Source of the DNA: Avena insularis
Taxonomy: Eukaryota > Streptophyta > Magnoliopsida > Poales > Poaceae
NCBI GenBank assembly: GCA_023614405.1
Contig: CM042690.1
Location: forward strand, 663,284,802-663,348,801
Reading direction: 5' to 3'
DNA length: 64,000 nt
The notes under the pieces were generated by a model. The model was not told where the DNA came from. It was given only the letters and a program-made list of their open reading frames with translations, and did not search any database. A program made the translations under genes and the position numbers. Below, piece by piece: positions 11,456 through 23,300 of the stretch. Every line of letters starts with the position of its first letter. Within the stretch, counting starts at the first letter, position 1.

Positions 11456-12902
11456 TGATAGCTGTGAGATTCGACACATTTTTGATGGTTTTTATTGATG
11501 GTTTTCTCCCGGATTTGATCGTTTTCTGGCTTTACCTAACGCTAATACTTCGGTAGCAAAGAAAACTTGGTTTTTAATGTGTGTTTTAGGTTCTGAACGT
11601 CAACAGAAGGATTTAACTAGAGAAAGACAATATTCTGGAGAAAACAAGCGAGTTCCACTTTGGAAGCACGCGAGGGGATCTCACAGAAGCTTTAACGAGC
11701 AAATATACGCCGGGAATATTTTTCTGGCCGTATAGTTGCCGCCGCCTCTGTCTTGTCAAAAGGGACAACTTCCGTGAAGGGACCAGGGACGAAAACATAA
11801 CACAACAGCCACCATACCATCCAGAAGGGAGAAAGAAGAGATCCATAGAAGAAGGGGAAGACGTTCTTCATCTTGCTCCACGATCTTCGACCTGCTAGCC
11901 AATACACCCCCATAGCCACTACTTGTACTTGAGAGAGAGAGGGATCTCAACCTTGCAAGACTAGGGTTTGAGATTGTTTCTTCCCATCTTGAATTGTGTT
12001 GGATATTTTTCTATTCTTATTGTGGATCTCCACGGTAACACAAAGACGAATTCCCTTTATTTAATTATATTGATGATCCATTCTTATCTCATGTGTGAGT
12101 AATTCCTTTGGGCATGGGAGATGTAGGGGATTAGTGAGATGTGATGTGCCTTCATATTTTCCATTAATTTGTGATTGATTCTAATTACTATATTATGTGT
12201 GCTTGACTATTTATGGGATTCCTAATGCTTGTTGTCTAATTAAGGGCCCAGACAACATGATGCTTTCTTCTACATAGATAAGATCTTGTTTGCTAGGACC
12301 GGCGACCCTTGGGTGACATGGCGATATCAATGGAAAGCTAGTAGACTCGAGGATAATGAGGAACCACTGTGCTTATTGCATTAGTCCGATCCAAGGAGCT
12401 TAATCGCTAAGCGACCTGAAGGGTCTTAATCATCTAGTGTCTGACCATGGTTTTGGTAACAGGCTAGTAGGATTATTGAAGTTGGGATGAAATCTACCAA
12501 GAGGAGTTCTGGCTAATTATGGGTTGCTCGCCTACACATATATTTATAAGATTATAATTGTTACATTTATAACTCGTCCACCTAGCACAGTCACTATCAC
12601 CATGAACTGAATCTCCCCGCGCCTTCTTTCTCCATTTGCAGGAAACAACAAACAACAAAGTCGTTCTTTACTTTTATGCTTTATATTTCTGAAGTTTACA
12701 TTTTAGTTCTATTTAAATACATCTCATTTAATCAAAACCCAATTCCTTATTTGAACACTTGCAGTCAATTCACTCGAAGACCTGTGACAACTTTAGGTGC
12801 GACAGAGACTTCACCCATAGACACTTACCTTTGGGCTCCCTGTGGGATCGTTATCTGAACTTCGAAACTAGCTACAAACGATATGTGCTCTTGCAGACAT
12901 CA
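11456..12902 (+). repeat. 5' LTR of element B
   Basis: 1447 bp, beginning TGATAGCTGTGAGATTCGAC and ending CATCA, so the ends form a TGAT/ATCA inverted repeat. The first 340 bp match the truncated 3' LTR at 48800-49141, including the hairpin segment at about 11700-11740. The last 70 bp are nearly the same as the end of LTR-A, showing that families A and B are related although most of their LTR sequence differs. Confidence 0.88.
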
Positions 12903-12912
12903 AGCTATTTTC

Positions 12913-12930
12913 TGGCACCGTTGCCGGGGA
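12913..12930 (+). other. Primer binding site of element B, tRNA-Asp type
   Basis: TGGCACCGTTGCCGGGGA lies ten bases after the LTR. It matches the complement of the plant tRNA-Asp(GUC) 3' end as I remember it with one change (A for G at the fifth base). The LTR-A element has the exact form at 50667-50684. Confidence 0.85.
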
Positions 12931-12981
12931 GCTAAGTGCTAAGTGTTTGTCTTTTGACATTTTAGGTGTTGCTAGTACAAA

Positions 12982-14730
12982 ATGTTCTCCCTAGGAGATA
13001 AAGGGTCTACATGCTCTAGTAGGACCTATCTACCTGATTATATTAAGCGCGTGCCTGCTTAGAGGCGCGAAGAAATTATTGAAAAACTTTTAAGATCAAA
13101 TAAAGTAAAGTTGAAAACCTGAGTGATACTATGGAAATCATGTCTACTTACAGGACAACTCCTATGAAACCTGAGAAAACTCTCAGGGAATATAGTGCTC
13201 CAAGTTCTGAATTTCTTAAACAACCAATAGAGTTCCCTAATCCTGGAGTTAGAGAATATCGATTTGATGGTGGAATTATTAAAAATTTGCAGGAGAAAGC
13301 TTTCAGTGGAAGGGAAGATGAAGACCCAGGAAGGCATATTAGAGAGTTCGACGATGTGATAACATCGCTTGGACCAAAAGGTTTGCCAAGAGACTTCTCC
13401 TGTCTTAAATTATTTCGATGGTCTCTTAAAGGTAAAGCTCTAGACTAGTTATATTCTCTCCCTCGCCATTATGTTAAATGTTGGTAAAACTACATTACTA
13501 AATTCATACACAGGTTTATTCCTTTTACAAAGGTAACTGAACTAAGAAAGAACATAGGCAACTTTAGTCAGAACGTGGGATAAAACTACCCACAAGCCTG
13601 GGAAAGATTCTTTGGAATGATCAATAGTATTCCTAATCATGGCTATTCTGAACTAACAATTTGCCATCTATTTTACCATGGTCTCAATACGCAATGTAGA
13701 GAGTTGCTTGACTTCTCAATAGGAGGATCAATAAATACCTTAACTATTAAAGAATGTTTGGAATTAATGTCTACTAGGGCTAAGAATGATTCTTTATACA
13801 ATCCTGATTTTGGCACTAAGCCGGAAAAAGGGATCCTTCGGATAACTCCTGATCTTATGCCTGAGGTATGCAAAACTATGAAAAAAAGGTATACCTTCTG
13901 AACTTGTTAAGGAAAACAAAGTATATTTGTTACAAGTTTTAACTGAAGAAGATGAAACTAGAAAAGTTTTTCAAGAATTAAAACATTGACAAAGAAAATC
14001 TCATAATAACTTGCATAAGCATTTACAAAAACACAAAAATATTTTGGTGGAACTCACGGAAAATTATGATGAGATTGGCCAAGAAAAAAAATTATTTCAC
14101 ATGTATCTTAGTATGATTGAAAACCCAGTGTGAAAAAATAGCATCTGGGTATCAATTTTTTCTTCACGAAGATAAAGATATTCCTGTCTCTACTAATGTT
14201 GTCACAAGAAGGGGTCAGTTGTTACAGGACCCTTAGGAACACCGAGATACGAAGCTGAAAAAGAGTGAAAAGGAAAAAGCCTTGCTCGAAGCAAGCCAAG
14301 AAGATGATACATTGGTGGATCCTCAAGATGAAACTGAGACACAAGATCAAACCAAGGAGGACCAAAATGATACACAAGATGACTATTATGATTCTGATGT
14401 AGAGACGGTTGATCCAAGAGAAGATAAACAAATAAGCAAGGAAGATGAAGTTGTTGTAGTCAAAAAGAAGAAAAGCAATAAGCAACAACAAAAGAAAGCA
14501 ACAAAGGAGCCTGACCCCCACAAAAGGTAAAAGACAAGAGTAAGTCAGGTGATAAAAAGCTTCCTTATCCAGATCAAAAAAAGAAAGCACCGAATCAGGT
14601 AATTTATAATTCTTTCACAAAGGCACTTAGTGACCTTCATCTAGAAATTCCGTTTGCGGATGCAATCAAAGTTCCTACTTATTCAAAATTCCTCCATGAT
14701 ATTCTTAGTAGAAAGAAAGAAATAACTTAA
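12982..14730 (+). pseudogene. gag: gag of element B (broken)
   Basis: The first ATG after the primer site is at 12982. Readable pieces are 13131-13448 and 13617-13901, which carry a retrotransposon gag domain (REFDDVITSLG, LKLFRWSLKGKALD, FYHGL), and 14282-14530, a very acidic then Lys/Gln-rich tail. A conserved stretch before the protease (ALSDLHLEIPFADA, near 14620-14665) is typical of this lineage. Stops at 13060, 13446, 13581 and 13990, with frameshifts, make it non-functional. It would have formed the element's particle. Confidence 0.82.
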
Positions 14731-14739
14731 ACTTTTGCC

Positions 14740-15284
14740 ATGGTAACCAGTTATCCTACTATTGGGAAGCTGTTGTCTAAGTCTGGAGATCCCGGAATAC
14801 CAACTATTTCATGCTCAATAGGCAAAACTTATATTCATAATGCCTTGTGTGATCTAGGAGCAGGAGTCAATGTAATTCCATACTCCCTCTATAAAAGGTT
14901 AGGATTAGGGGAGTATTCTTGTACTACTATCACTTATAGATGGCTGACAAGTCCACTAAACAACCCGTTGGTATGATTGAGGATGTTCTACTTAAAATAG
15001 ATGAGCATGTTATTCCCACTAATTTTATTATTCTTGAGATGCCCGAAGATGAAAGATTATCTATAATACTTGGAAGGCCTTTTCTTAGTACTGCAGGTGC
15101 ATCAGTTGATTATGCCAAAGGAAATATAATTTTCAATGTTTATGATGCTGAAATCATCCGGTATTTTCCAAAGAAGCTAGAAGCAGGAGAAAGATATATT
15201 CCACTGGCAAAACGAGTTCATGTGGTAAGTGCCTTCGATAAGGGGCAACCCAAGGTAAGAATTCAAGATGAGAGAATAGGTTGA
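14740..15284 (+). pseudogene. pro: Aspartic protease of element B (one frameshift)
   Basis: Two overlapping open frames, 14740-14976 and 14940-15284, are joined by one frameshift near 14930-14940. The active site is DLGAGVNVIPYSLY, with Asp and Gly intact. It then has the VGMIEDVLLKIDEHVIPTNF and ILGRPFLSTAGA motifs, and closes with a TGA at 15282-15284. It is homologous to the minus-strand protease at 10230-9676. The following sequence has GGGAGTCAACCCAT as in that copy. Confidence 0.87.
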
Positions 15285-15650
15285 GTTACTCAACCATTCT
15301 TAATAAATGCTTAATGGGAGTCAACCCATCCCGTCAATTAAGTAGACTTGAGAATAAGAAGTTCATCGGATCCCTACCACTTTTTCACAGACATTCTTGC
15401 AAAAGCGCGCCCGTGAAGATGCAACTGTCAAAAAGTAGTAGAAACATCGATTGAATGAGTATAGAATAATGATAAGAATAAAAGTTTGAGTTTTCTATTT
15501 ACAGAAGCTAAAATTTTGCTTTTAATACGGTAATGTTGGTCGACAATTTTTACTGTCATTTTTCTGTTAAAAATAAGGTACTTCGATAATTTTTGGGATA
15601 AGAAGGTATCCTCGAAGAAATAGATTTTTTTTGATAAATACTGATGGTTT

Positions 15651-16112
15651 AACGACCAACTATACGGCAGGAATAAAAATTCCAGTCGTATAATTCTGGT
15701 CGTATAGTTAACTTTGCCATCATCTAATTTTCTTCGAAGGCACAGAGAATTTAACGACCAACTATACGGCAGGAATAAAAATTCTGGCTGTATAGTTCCG
15801 GTCGTATAGAATCGATGCCTTCGTACAAAATTTTCTGGAAGGTACTGAGAGTTTAACGACCAACTATACAGCGGGAATAAAAATTCTGGCCATATAGTTC
15901 CGGTCGTATAGATATCGATGCTAGTTTAGAAATTTATCTCGAGAGGCAGACATTTTAACGACCAACTATATGGCGGAATCACTGTGATCCGGCCGTATAG
16001 TTGCGTCCCTATAGCTGTTTTCTATATAAAGAAACCCTCGTTGGCGGCTCCGCTGCAACTATATGGGTGGAACAATATCACCCGCCCGTATAGTTCTGGT
16101 CGTATAGTTTGG
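15651..16112. repeat. 102-bp tandem repeat array, each unit a hairpin
   Basis: Units begin AACGACCAACTATA at 15651, 15753, 15855 and 15957, exactly 102 bp apart; a fifth, more diverged unit is near 16050. Each contains a left arm CAACTATACGGC-like and two right arms CGTATAGTT or CGTATAG, separated by an A/T-rich loop. The arms are conserved far better than the sequence between units, which argues for selection on, or repeated exchange of, the palindrome. Confidence 0.85.
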
Positions 16113-16126
16113 TGCGACCACAAAAT

Positions 16127-16131
16127 CGCAC
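16127..16131. repeat. Left target site duplication of Tat element D
   Basis: CGCAC before the LTR of D. The right flank at 45741-45745 is TGCAC, four of five identical, with the one difference a C/T transition. Confidence 0.75.
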
Positions 16132-16928
16132 TGTTGGGGGGATACCCCTGGGTAGGGTCACGCCGGGGTATAAAGGTCGAGTTAGCCGAGGTATGGCAAG
16201 GTCGAAGCGAGTGCTGGCCGAGTCACCTCAAGGCAGGCCGAATCACGGAGTAACCCGGACCGGAGGATGTCCACCTAACCGAGTCCCGGCCGACTTATGT
16301 CGTATGCCGATAGGATTTATATAACTTGTATGCAGGTACCGGTGTGGCCGGATTAACCAGGCATGATCCGGGTTATATCAAGCTTGCAAGAGAAGGAAGG
16401 TATCTTGCTGGTCAAAAGGAGGTCGCTGTACGCAGAGCGTGAGCGAAGCGGAAAGAGGCCAGGACCACCGTGGCGTGGCCCACAAGGGTGACACTGCCTG
16501 TGTCGGATGACGCTGGCGCCGCGGAGGCTCACGTAGCCTCTGCATGGCTTACGCTAGGGAAAAGAGACCCGGTCGGTTTACTATTTTGGGAAGAGGCATA
16601 TTCCCTGGAATATGCCTCCACATATGCCCTAATTGGAGACCTAGCCACCCCTATATAAGGAGGGCTAGGGCATCTGTAGAAGGGGTTGAGTTTTGACTGG
16701 TTAGATCTCTAGTTGGTCCATGAGAGCTAGATAGTGGAGAGAGTAAGAGAGTTCCTTCTTCCTCCTCTCCCCAATACAGCTCAAGGAGCACTTGTAACCC
16801 TTGGAAAGATATTGAATACAACACATCTGTGTGTGGAATCACCACACTATCCCTCCCTGGATTCCTCTAGTGCATATTGTCCCCACCTTTAGCCTATCCA
16901 TGGCATCTGCCGTGACACCACCATGACA
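16132..16928 (+). repeat. 5' LTR of Tat element D
   Basis: 797 bp from TGTTGGGGGGATACCCC to CCACCATGACA. A TATATAA box is at 16652-16658. By hand alignment it differs from the 3' LTR at 44944-45740 at about 23 positions with no length change; nearly all differences are transitions. Confidence 0.95.
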
Positions 16929-16929
16929 G

Positions 16930-19569
16930 TTGGCGCCCACTGTGGGGCTAGCGACGCTAGTAGGAGTGAAGATCCGGACGGGAAACCTCATCGGCACCGA
17001 CGAATGCATCGTCTCCAGGCTTGTTCAGTGCTTTGGAGCGCTGGACTTCGTCAGCGACAACGTTGGCTGCTTCGGCAAGCGACCTCTTCCGTGCAACGGC
17101 CTCTTCGTCAAGCTTGGCACGCACAAGATCTACGTCGCTGTCGATGTGTCGTGCGTTCATCCGCGGCACATTGTCGAGGGAGGCGATCCACCCCTTAGCG
17201 TGGCTCGTGGGGCGCGTATCGCTCGCTCCCCTGACCGTGCCGAGGTGATGATGACTGCGCCTGACGCTGGCGCGAGCAAGGATCCGACACCAGATCCGGA
17301 GGTAACACCAAAGGCACCGAGGAAAAGTAGAGGTCCTCCACTAGAGAGGCGGAGAACGTCTTTGCAGCGATAGATAGCCTAGAGAACCCCATAGCACCTG
17401 CAGTAGACCCGGCTCAGGCACATGACGAGTTAGAGGAGACTAGGCAGAAAATACTAGAGGGTACGAAAAAGATAGCAGTGGCTCAACAGTCGTTGAACAT
17501 GACACTACGTGAGTATGCAAAGGCAAATAAGGTAGATGCTGTAAAAGTGAAGGGGAGAAACCTCATTAGTGAAATGAACAAAGAGGGTGATACTAGAGTT
17601 GAGGAATTAGAGAACATTCTATCCGTGAGACTGCCGAAGTATAGTACCCCGGCAAAGAACCTCAGAGCAGCAGATGCAGCTGCGTCCGAGTTAGAGGGTT
17701 TGACGGGTGAAGCCCGACAAAGACAATAGGATAGGGTCAATGAGTTATTTCGGATCGCGAACAGATAAAATGAAGAGTTACTCAGGGCTAATCAGGGAAG
17801 AGCTAGGGCCTCCAAAGTCGTTCATTCAGCAGTAGGTAACCCGGAGAAATCTGCTGGACCTGCATCGTCGCCACATGGTGGCCCAAGAAGAGAGGAGGTG
17901 GTAACCTCGGCGAGGAGAAACAAACAGATAGTCCCATATGACCCGGCAAGGGCAGGGAAAGGAAAAGAAGTGCATGGCAATGAGGACCGACGAAGTGTCA
18001 GCCAAGGTGAAGCTGGCCGAGGTAACCGCGACCAAGGCAATGCTGGTCAGGGAAACGCTGTGAATGGCAATGCCAGACAGCATAACTCGGTGGGTGCAGG
18101 GCAACCGTAGCAGCAGAAATATACCACGGCAAGAGCGAAGTGCCGACCAAGGTATGCAATAGAGAGCCGCTCCACAGGAGCAAGATAGATACAATGATGG
18201 TGACTCGGAAATGGTGAACACATGATACCCTAGGCCGGACTATCATGTGATAGGGTCAAGGTTGGGAAGCGGGAACTTGATGCCCGATGACGCCATGTTA
18301 AAACTGGATTGGCTTTATAGGTCAGAGCAAATTGAGTGTCAAGGTCCGCCGGGTCCTGCATGTTTTGGGCCCCGGATCATGAAGGAACCTCCGGTATCGA
18401 ACTTCCAGTTGCCCAGAGGCACAAAAACTTATGATGGTAGCACCAAGCCGGAGGATTGGTTGATCAACTACGCGACAACAGTGAAAATTGCTACAAGCAA
18501 CTTGAGATGGGCTGTGAGATATGTACCTCAGATGCTGGAAGGGCCAGCGAGGGTATGGCTAAACAATTTACCACCTAGAAGTATCAACTGTTGGATTGAT
18601 TTTGAGGAAATGTTTGTCAGTAACTTCTCAAGCACGTATCAGAGGCCGAATAGGCCACAGACCCTAGCAATGTGCAAGCAGAGACCGAATGAGACGGACT
18701 GGGAGTTCTTAACCAGGTGGTGCACAGTGCGAAATTCATGTGAGGGCGTGATTGAGTCACAGGCCATAGCATGGTTTGCACAAGGGTGCAGATATGCGAG
18801 CATGCTATGGCAAAGGTTGCAAAGGGATATGCCAACTACACTGGCAGAGACAATCCGGATCGCTGATTCGTATGCCTTGGGTGATCTGACTCAACCTAGG
18901 CTTGTGTCAAGCGAGTCAAATGAGGAGTACTACCAGCGAGATGGAGCCGGATCATCCTGACGGAATGACTACCGGGGTAAGAGAAGAGATGATAGACCGG
19001 ATTACAGGTACAGTTCGCAACAAGTTGCAGCTATAAATCAAGATCAACCCGGAGCAGGGAGTAATCAGTGTCAGAAAACTGGGGAACAATGGACTCCAAT
19101 AAATGATGGCAAGAAAACTTGGACGCCAGAGCAGAATAAACAGTGGCAAGAAAAGAAGGACCGTCCGAGATATACTTATGAGGCAATGCTGGATCAGTCG
19201 TGCAAGTTTCACACACCAAATCCGAGTAACCTGGCGGGTCACATGACTCGGTAATGTGAATGGATGAGGAAGGTATAACAAAGTGGTTCGGGGAATGCTC
19301 AGGCACCTCGGAACGATCAACCTCGGCAGGAGTTACCCCGGCAGCAATTGCTCTCTGGAGTAAACACGCAACTGTTAATGTTGCCACCCCCTCCGCCGAG
19401 GTATGAAAATCATGAGAGAAGGGATGCAGTGCATCAGGTAGAAAACCAGCATCAGCCAGATCAGAGGTATCCCGGAAATGAGGGGAGAAATGAATACAGA
19501 GAGCATCACCAGAGTTATTGCATGTTTATTACAGAGGAAACAAATAGAAAGAGTTTGCAGCACCGACAT
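16930..19569 (+). pseudogene. gag: gag of Tat element D (broken)
   Basis: The frame is open from the primer site but has no early ATG; the first in-frame ATGs that could serve are near 17247. A frameshift lies near 17345, and stops fall at 17727, 17766, 18108, 18958, 19252 and 19277. The gag domain is best preserved at 18247-18960 (WLNNLPPRSI, FVSNFSSTYQ, LTRWCTVRNSCEG). The knuckle-like motif starts CKFHTPNPS at about 19201, but its last Cys follows a stop. Just before it is a Trp/Lys-rich linker of about 45 residues that E has lost. The frame runs into the protease. Confidence 0.88.
16931..16948 (+). other. Primer binding site of element D, tRNA-Lys type
   Basis: TGGCGCCCACTGTGGGGC begins two bases after the LTR; one base (T for C) differs from the site in A and E. 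Confidence 0.85.
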
Positions 19570-20331
19570 ATGGAGGTGAATGCGGTAATGCCCGCAGTGA
19601 CGAGGTATATGCCTTGGTCAGATCAGGAAATCACCTAGAATACCAAGGATCACCCCAAGCTCATGCCTAGCCCTGGTTCATATGCGTTAGTGCTGGACCC
19701 GACGTTCATCGGGCCAAATATCAATGTGAGATTTTCTAAGGTGCTGATTGACAATGGCAGCAACATTAATATCATGTATGTGGATACAATGCGCAAATTG
19801 AGTATCTCGGAGAACATGCTCCAGGCGACCAGAACAACTTTCCATGGTATTGTGCCAGGCATTTCCTGTGAACCCATTGGCAAGGTCCGGGTTGACGTAT
19901 TGTTCGGCACACGAGATAACCACCGAACTGAAAATTTGGAGTTTGAGGTAGTGAACTTGGAAAGTGCGTATCACGCGTTACTCGGCAGGCCAACACTGAA
20001 CAAATTCATGGCAAGTTGTCACATCAGTTACTTGAAGATGAAGTTGCCTGACCCAAATGGAGTAATTACCATAGCTGGAGATTTCTGACGTTCCATTGAG
20101 TGTGCGTCAGCCGGGTCTAACCTGGCCGAGTCAGTCGTGATTGCGCAAGAGAAAAGAAAGATCCAGGAAGTGGCGGCATTGGCTCAGTCCGCTCAGCAAT
20201 ATATGCCGACGCTGAGTAACCCGCATGGAAGTGTTTCGTTTCAAGCAACGAAAGATACGAAGAAAGTTCCTGTTGATGATCTGTTCCCAGAGCGCACCGT
20301 AACAATTGGTGCCAGGTTAAATGACAAATAG
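19570..20331 (+). pseudogene. pro: Aspartic protease of Tat element D
   Basis: Opens at MEVNAVMPAV in frame with gag. A TAG at 19636-19638 and a TGA at 20086-20088 interrupt it. The active site IDNGSNINIM has its Asp codon at 19750-19752, followed by ALLGRPTLNKF. It ends LNDK then TAG TAA, two stops in a row at the protease-RT boundary. Confidence 0.87.
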
Positions 20332-23300
20332 TAAAGCGAGCTCGTCAACTTCCTCCGTGAGAATCGGGATATTTTTGCTTGGTCCACATAGGACTTGCAA
20401 GGTGTACCGAGGGAGTTGGCCGAGCACTCTTTGAATGTGAGACCCAGAGCAAGGCCGGTGAAGCAACCTCTCCGCCGCTTCGCCAAAGATAGGAGAAAAG
20501 TCATTGGAGATGAGATAGCTTGGCTCCTAGCAGCTGGGTTTATCATGGAAGTGCTTTACCCGGATTGGCTATCTAATCCGGTGCTGGTGGAAAAGAAGAA
20601 AGATGCCGAATATGGCAGTGGTTTGGCGTATGTGTATCGATTACACGAACCTGAATAAGGCGTGTCCAAAAGATCCATTTCCACTGCCAAGGATAGACCA
20701 GGTCATAGATTCTACTGCTGGGTGTGAACTGTTGTCATTCATAGATGCATATTCTGGTTTCCACCAGATACCTCTGAATCCGAATGATCAAATAAAGACT
20801 GCGTTTATTACCCCGTATGGGGCTTATTGTTATCGCACCATGCCCTTTGGTCTACGTAATGCAGGAGCAATGTACCAAAGATGTATGCAAAAATGTTTGC
20901 ACGATCAAATCGGTGGAAATGTGCAAGTATATGTGGATGACTTGGTTATAAAAACCAAGGAAAGCAAAACGCTCCTTGAAGATATCAGGCAAACATTCGC
21001 GAACCTAAGGAGATTCCGGATGAAGCTTAACCCGGAGAAATGTACCTTCGGTGTCCCGACTAGAAATTACTCGGATTTCTTGTATCCAGCCGAGGTATCG
21101 AAGTTAACCCAACTAAAATCCGAGCCATAGAGCGAATGGAGCTGCCGAAGTGTCTTAACGATGTCCAGAAGTTCACTAGTTGCCTGGCATCTTTAAGTCG
21201 GTTTGTATGTCGAATGGGAGAAAAGGCATTGCCTCTCTATCAACTGATGAAAAAATCGTACAAGTTCGTATGGATGCCGTAGGCCAATGAAGCCTTCATC
21301 CAATTAAAGAAAATGTTAGACACTGCACCAGTGTTAGCCTCTCCACTATCAAAAGAGCCAATGTTGCTCTATATAGCCGCAACCAACCGAGTTGTAAGTG
21401 CAGTGGTGGTGGTAGAGCGCGATGAAGAGGGTAAGTCAGTGCAAAGGCTAGTCTATTACCTGAGCGAGGTATTATCCGCATCGAAGCAAAACTATCCGCA
21501 CTATCAGAAAATAGCATATGGTGTGTATATGTCGGCAAAGAAACTAAAACACTACTTTGAAGAACACCCAATCAAAGTGATATGTGAAGCCCCTATATCT
21601 GAGATAATGAGTAACAAGGATGCAAGCGGCCGAATCGCAAAATGGGCAATTGAGCTAGCCCCTTATGCTCCGCAATACGACAGGAGAGATGCGATCAAGT
21701 CTTAGGCTATGGCCGACTTTTTCGTGGATTGGGACAAAATGCAATACGAACCACCGTTACCAGATCCGAACTACTGGAGAATGCATTTTGATGGATCAAA
21801 GACAAAAACCAGGTTAGGCGTTGGAGTTGTACTTACCTCGCCAAAGAACGACCAGCTGAAGTATGTGCTGCAGATCCATTTCGCATCGTCAAACAATGTC
21901 ACCGAATATGAAGCACTTGTGCATGGGCTCAAAGTGGGAAAAGAAATTGGAATACGTCGGATCCAATGCTTTGGCGACTCGGATTTGGTAGTTCAGCAAG
22001 TCTCAGGACAGTGGGACTCTCTTGATCCAAACATGGCATTGTACAGATTCCATGTGCAAAAGATATCTGGGTACTTTGAGGGATGCGAGTTTCACCATGT
22101 ACCCCGGCTGGAAAATGAGGCTGCCGACGTATTGTCGAAGCTCGGATCAACCCGACAAGCAATTCCACCGGGTGTAGCACTAGAACACCTTAGAAAACCA
22201 TCTATCAGGCCGTCCCTATAAACTGACTCAATCTACATCCCGGCAGATCCGGAGTCCGGAGCTGTACCCATGGACATTGACGTGGGAAGTGGTTCAGGAA
22301 ACCTGGGGACTACTTCGCCGAACCCGAGGACTGCTTCGCAGAACCCGGGGACTGCGCAGCATGATCCAGCCGAGGTTATGCCGGTGGAGCAAATGGAAAT
22401 AGATGAGGATGTGTTTCCAGTGCGAGCTATACCAGCTTGGGCGCTGCCCATATTTCAATTCCTGAAGGATGGAACTTTGCCTAGTGAAGAGGTGCTTTCC
22501 AGGCAAATTCAGAGGCGCGCAAAGGCGTACGCAATCATCAATGCCGAACTATAGAAGAGAAGTGTTACAAATGTACTACAACGATGTGTTGACCCGGAAG
22601 AAGGGTTTGACATCCTCCGGGATATACATCAAGGGGAATGTGGGCATCACGCCTCATCTAGAGCATTAGTGGCAAAAGCTTTCCGACATGGGTTCTACTG
22701 GCCAAGTGCCTTGGAACAAGCAGAAGATATAGTAAGAAAATGCAATGGCTGTCAGAGGTATGCTACCAAGACACACATGCCAATGTCGGATCTCAAGACT
22801 ATACCAATTACATGGCCATTTGCCGTATGGTGTTTGGACATGGTAGGCCTATTTAAACCTGCGAGGGGGAACATGACCCACATCCTAGTCATGGTTGATA
22901 AGTTCACAAAATGGATTGAAGTAAAGCCAATAAGAAAATGTGATGGAGCTATGGCCATAACATTCCTCAAAGATATCATCTTGAGATACGGCTATCCTCA
23001 CAGTATCATAACAGATAATGGCACAAATTTTGCTGAAGGAGCATTTGCATGATTCTACCGAGATAAGAAGATCCGGCTGGACGTTGCCTCGGTAGCCCAC
23101 CCTGCATAGAACGGACAAGTGGAGAGATCCAACAGATTAGTATTATCCGGGATAAAACCCCGGCTCATTGAGCCGCTGCAAAGATCAGCGGGGTGCTGGA
23201 TAGAAGAACTACCAGCAGTACTGTGGAGTTTAAGAACAACTCCGAATCGATCAACAGGCTATACGCCATTCTTTCTGGTATATGGGGCAGAAGCTGTACT

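Larger units (their letters stand above)
15285..16131. other. Spacer of element B between protease and 3' ORF
   Basis: About 850 bp without a supportable gene. The first 360 bp are A/T-rich; the remainder is the hairpin repeat array. The spacer is cut at 16131 by Tat element D and continues at 45746. No RT motif such as YVDD, and no RNase H or integrase motif, can be found in any frame. Confidence 0.75.

Noticed and set aside
14222..14590. Very hydrophobic minus-strand open frame resembling a membrane protein
   Set aside because: It is the complement of a Lys/Gln/Asp-rich gag tail; the hydrophobicity comes from reading the strand opposite to AAG/CAA/GAT-rich codons.
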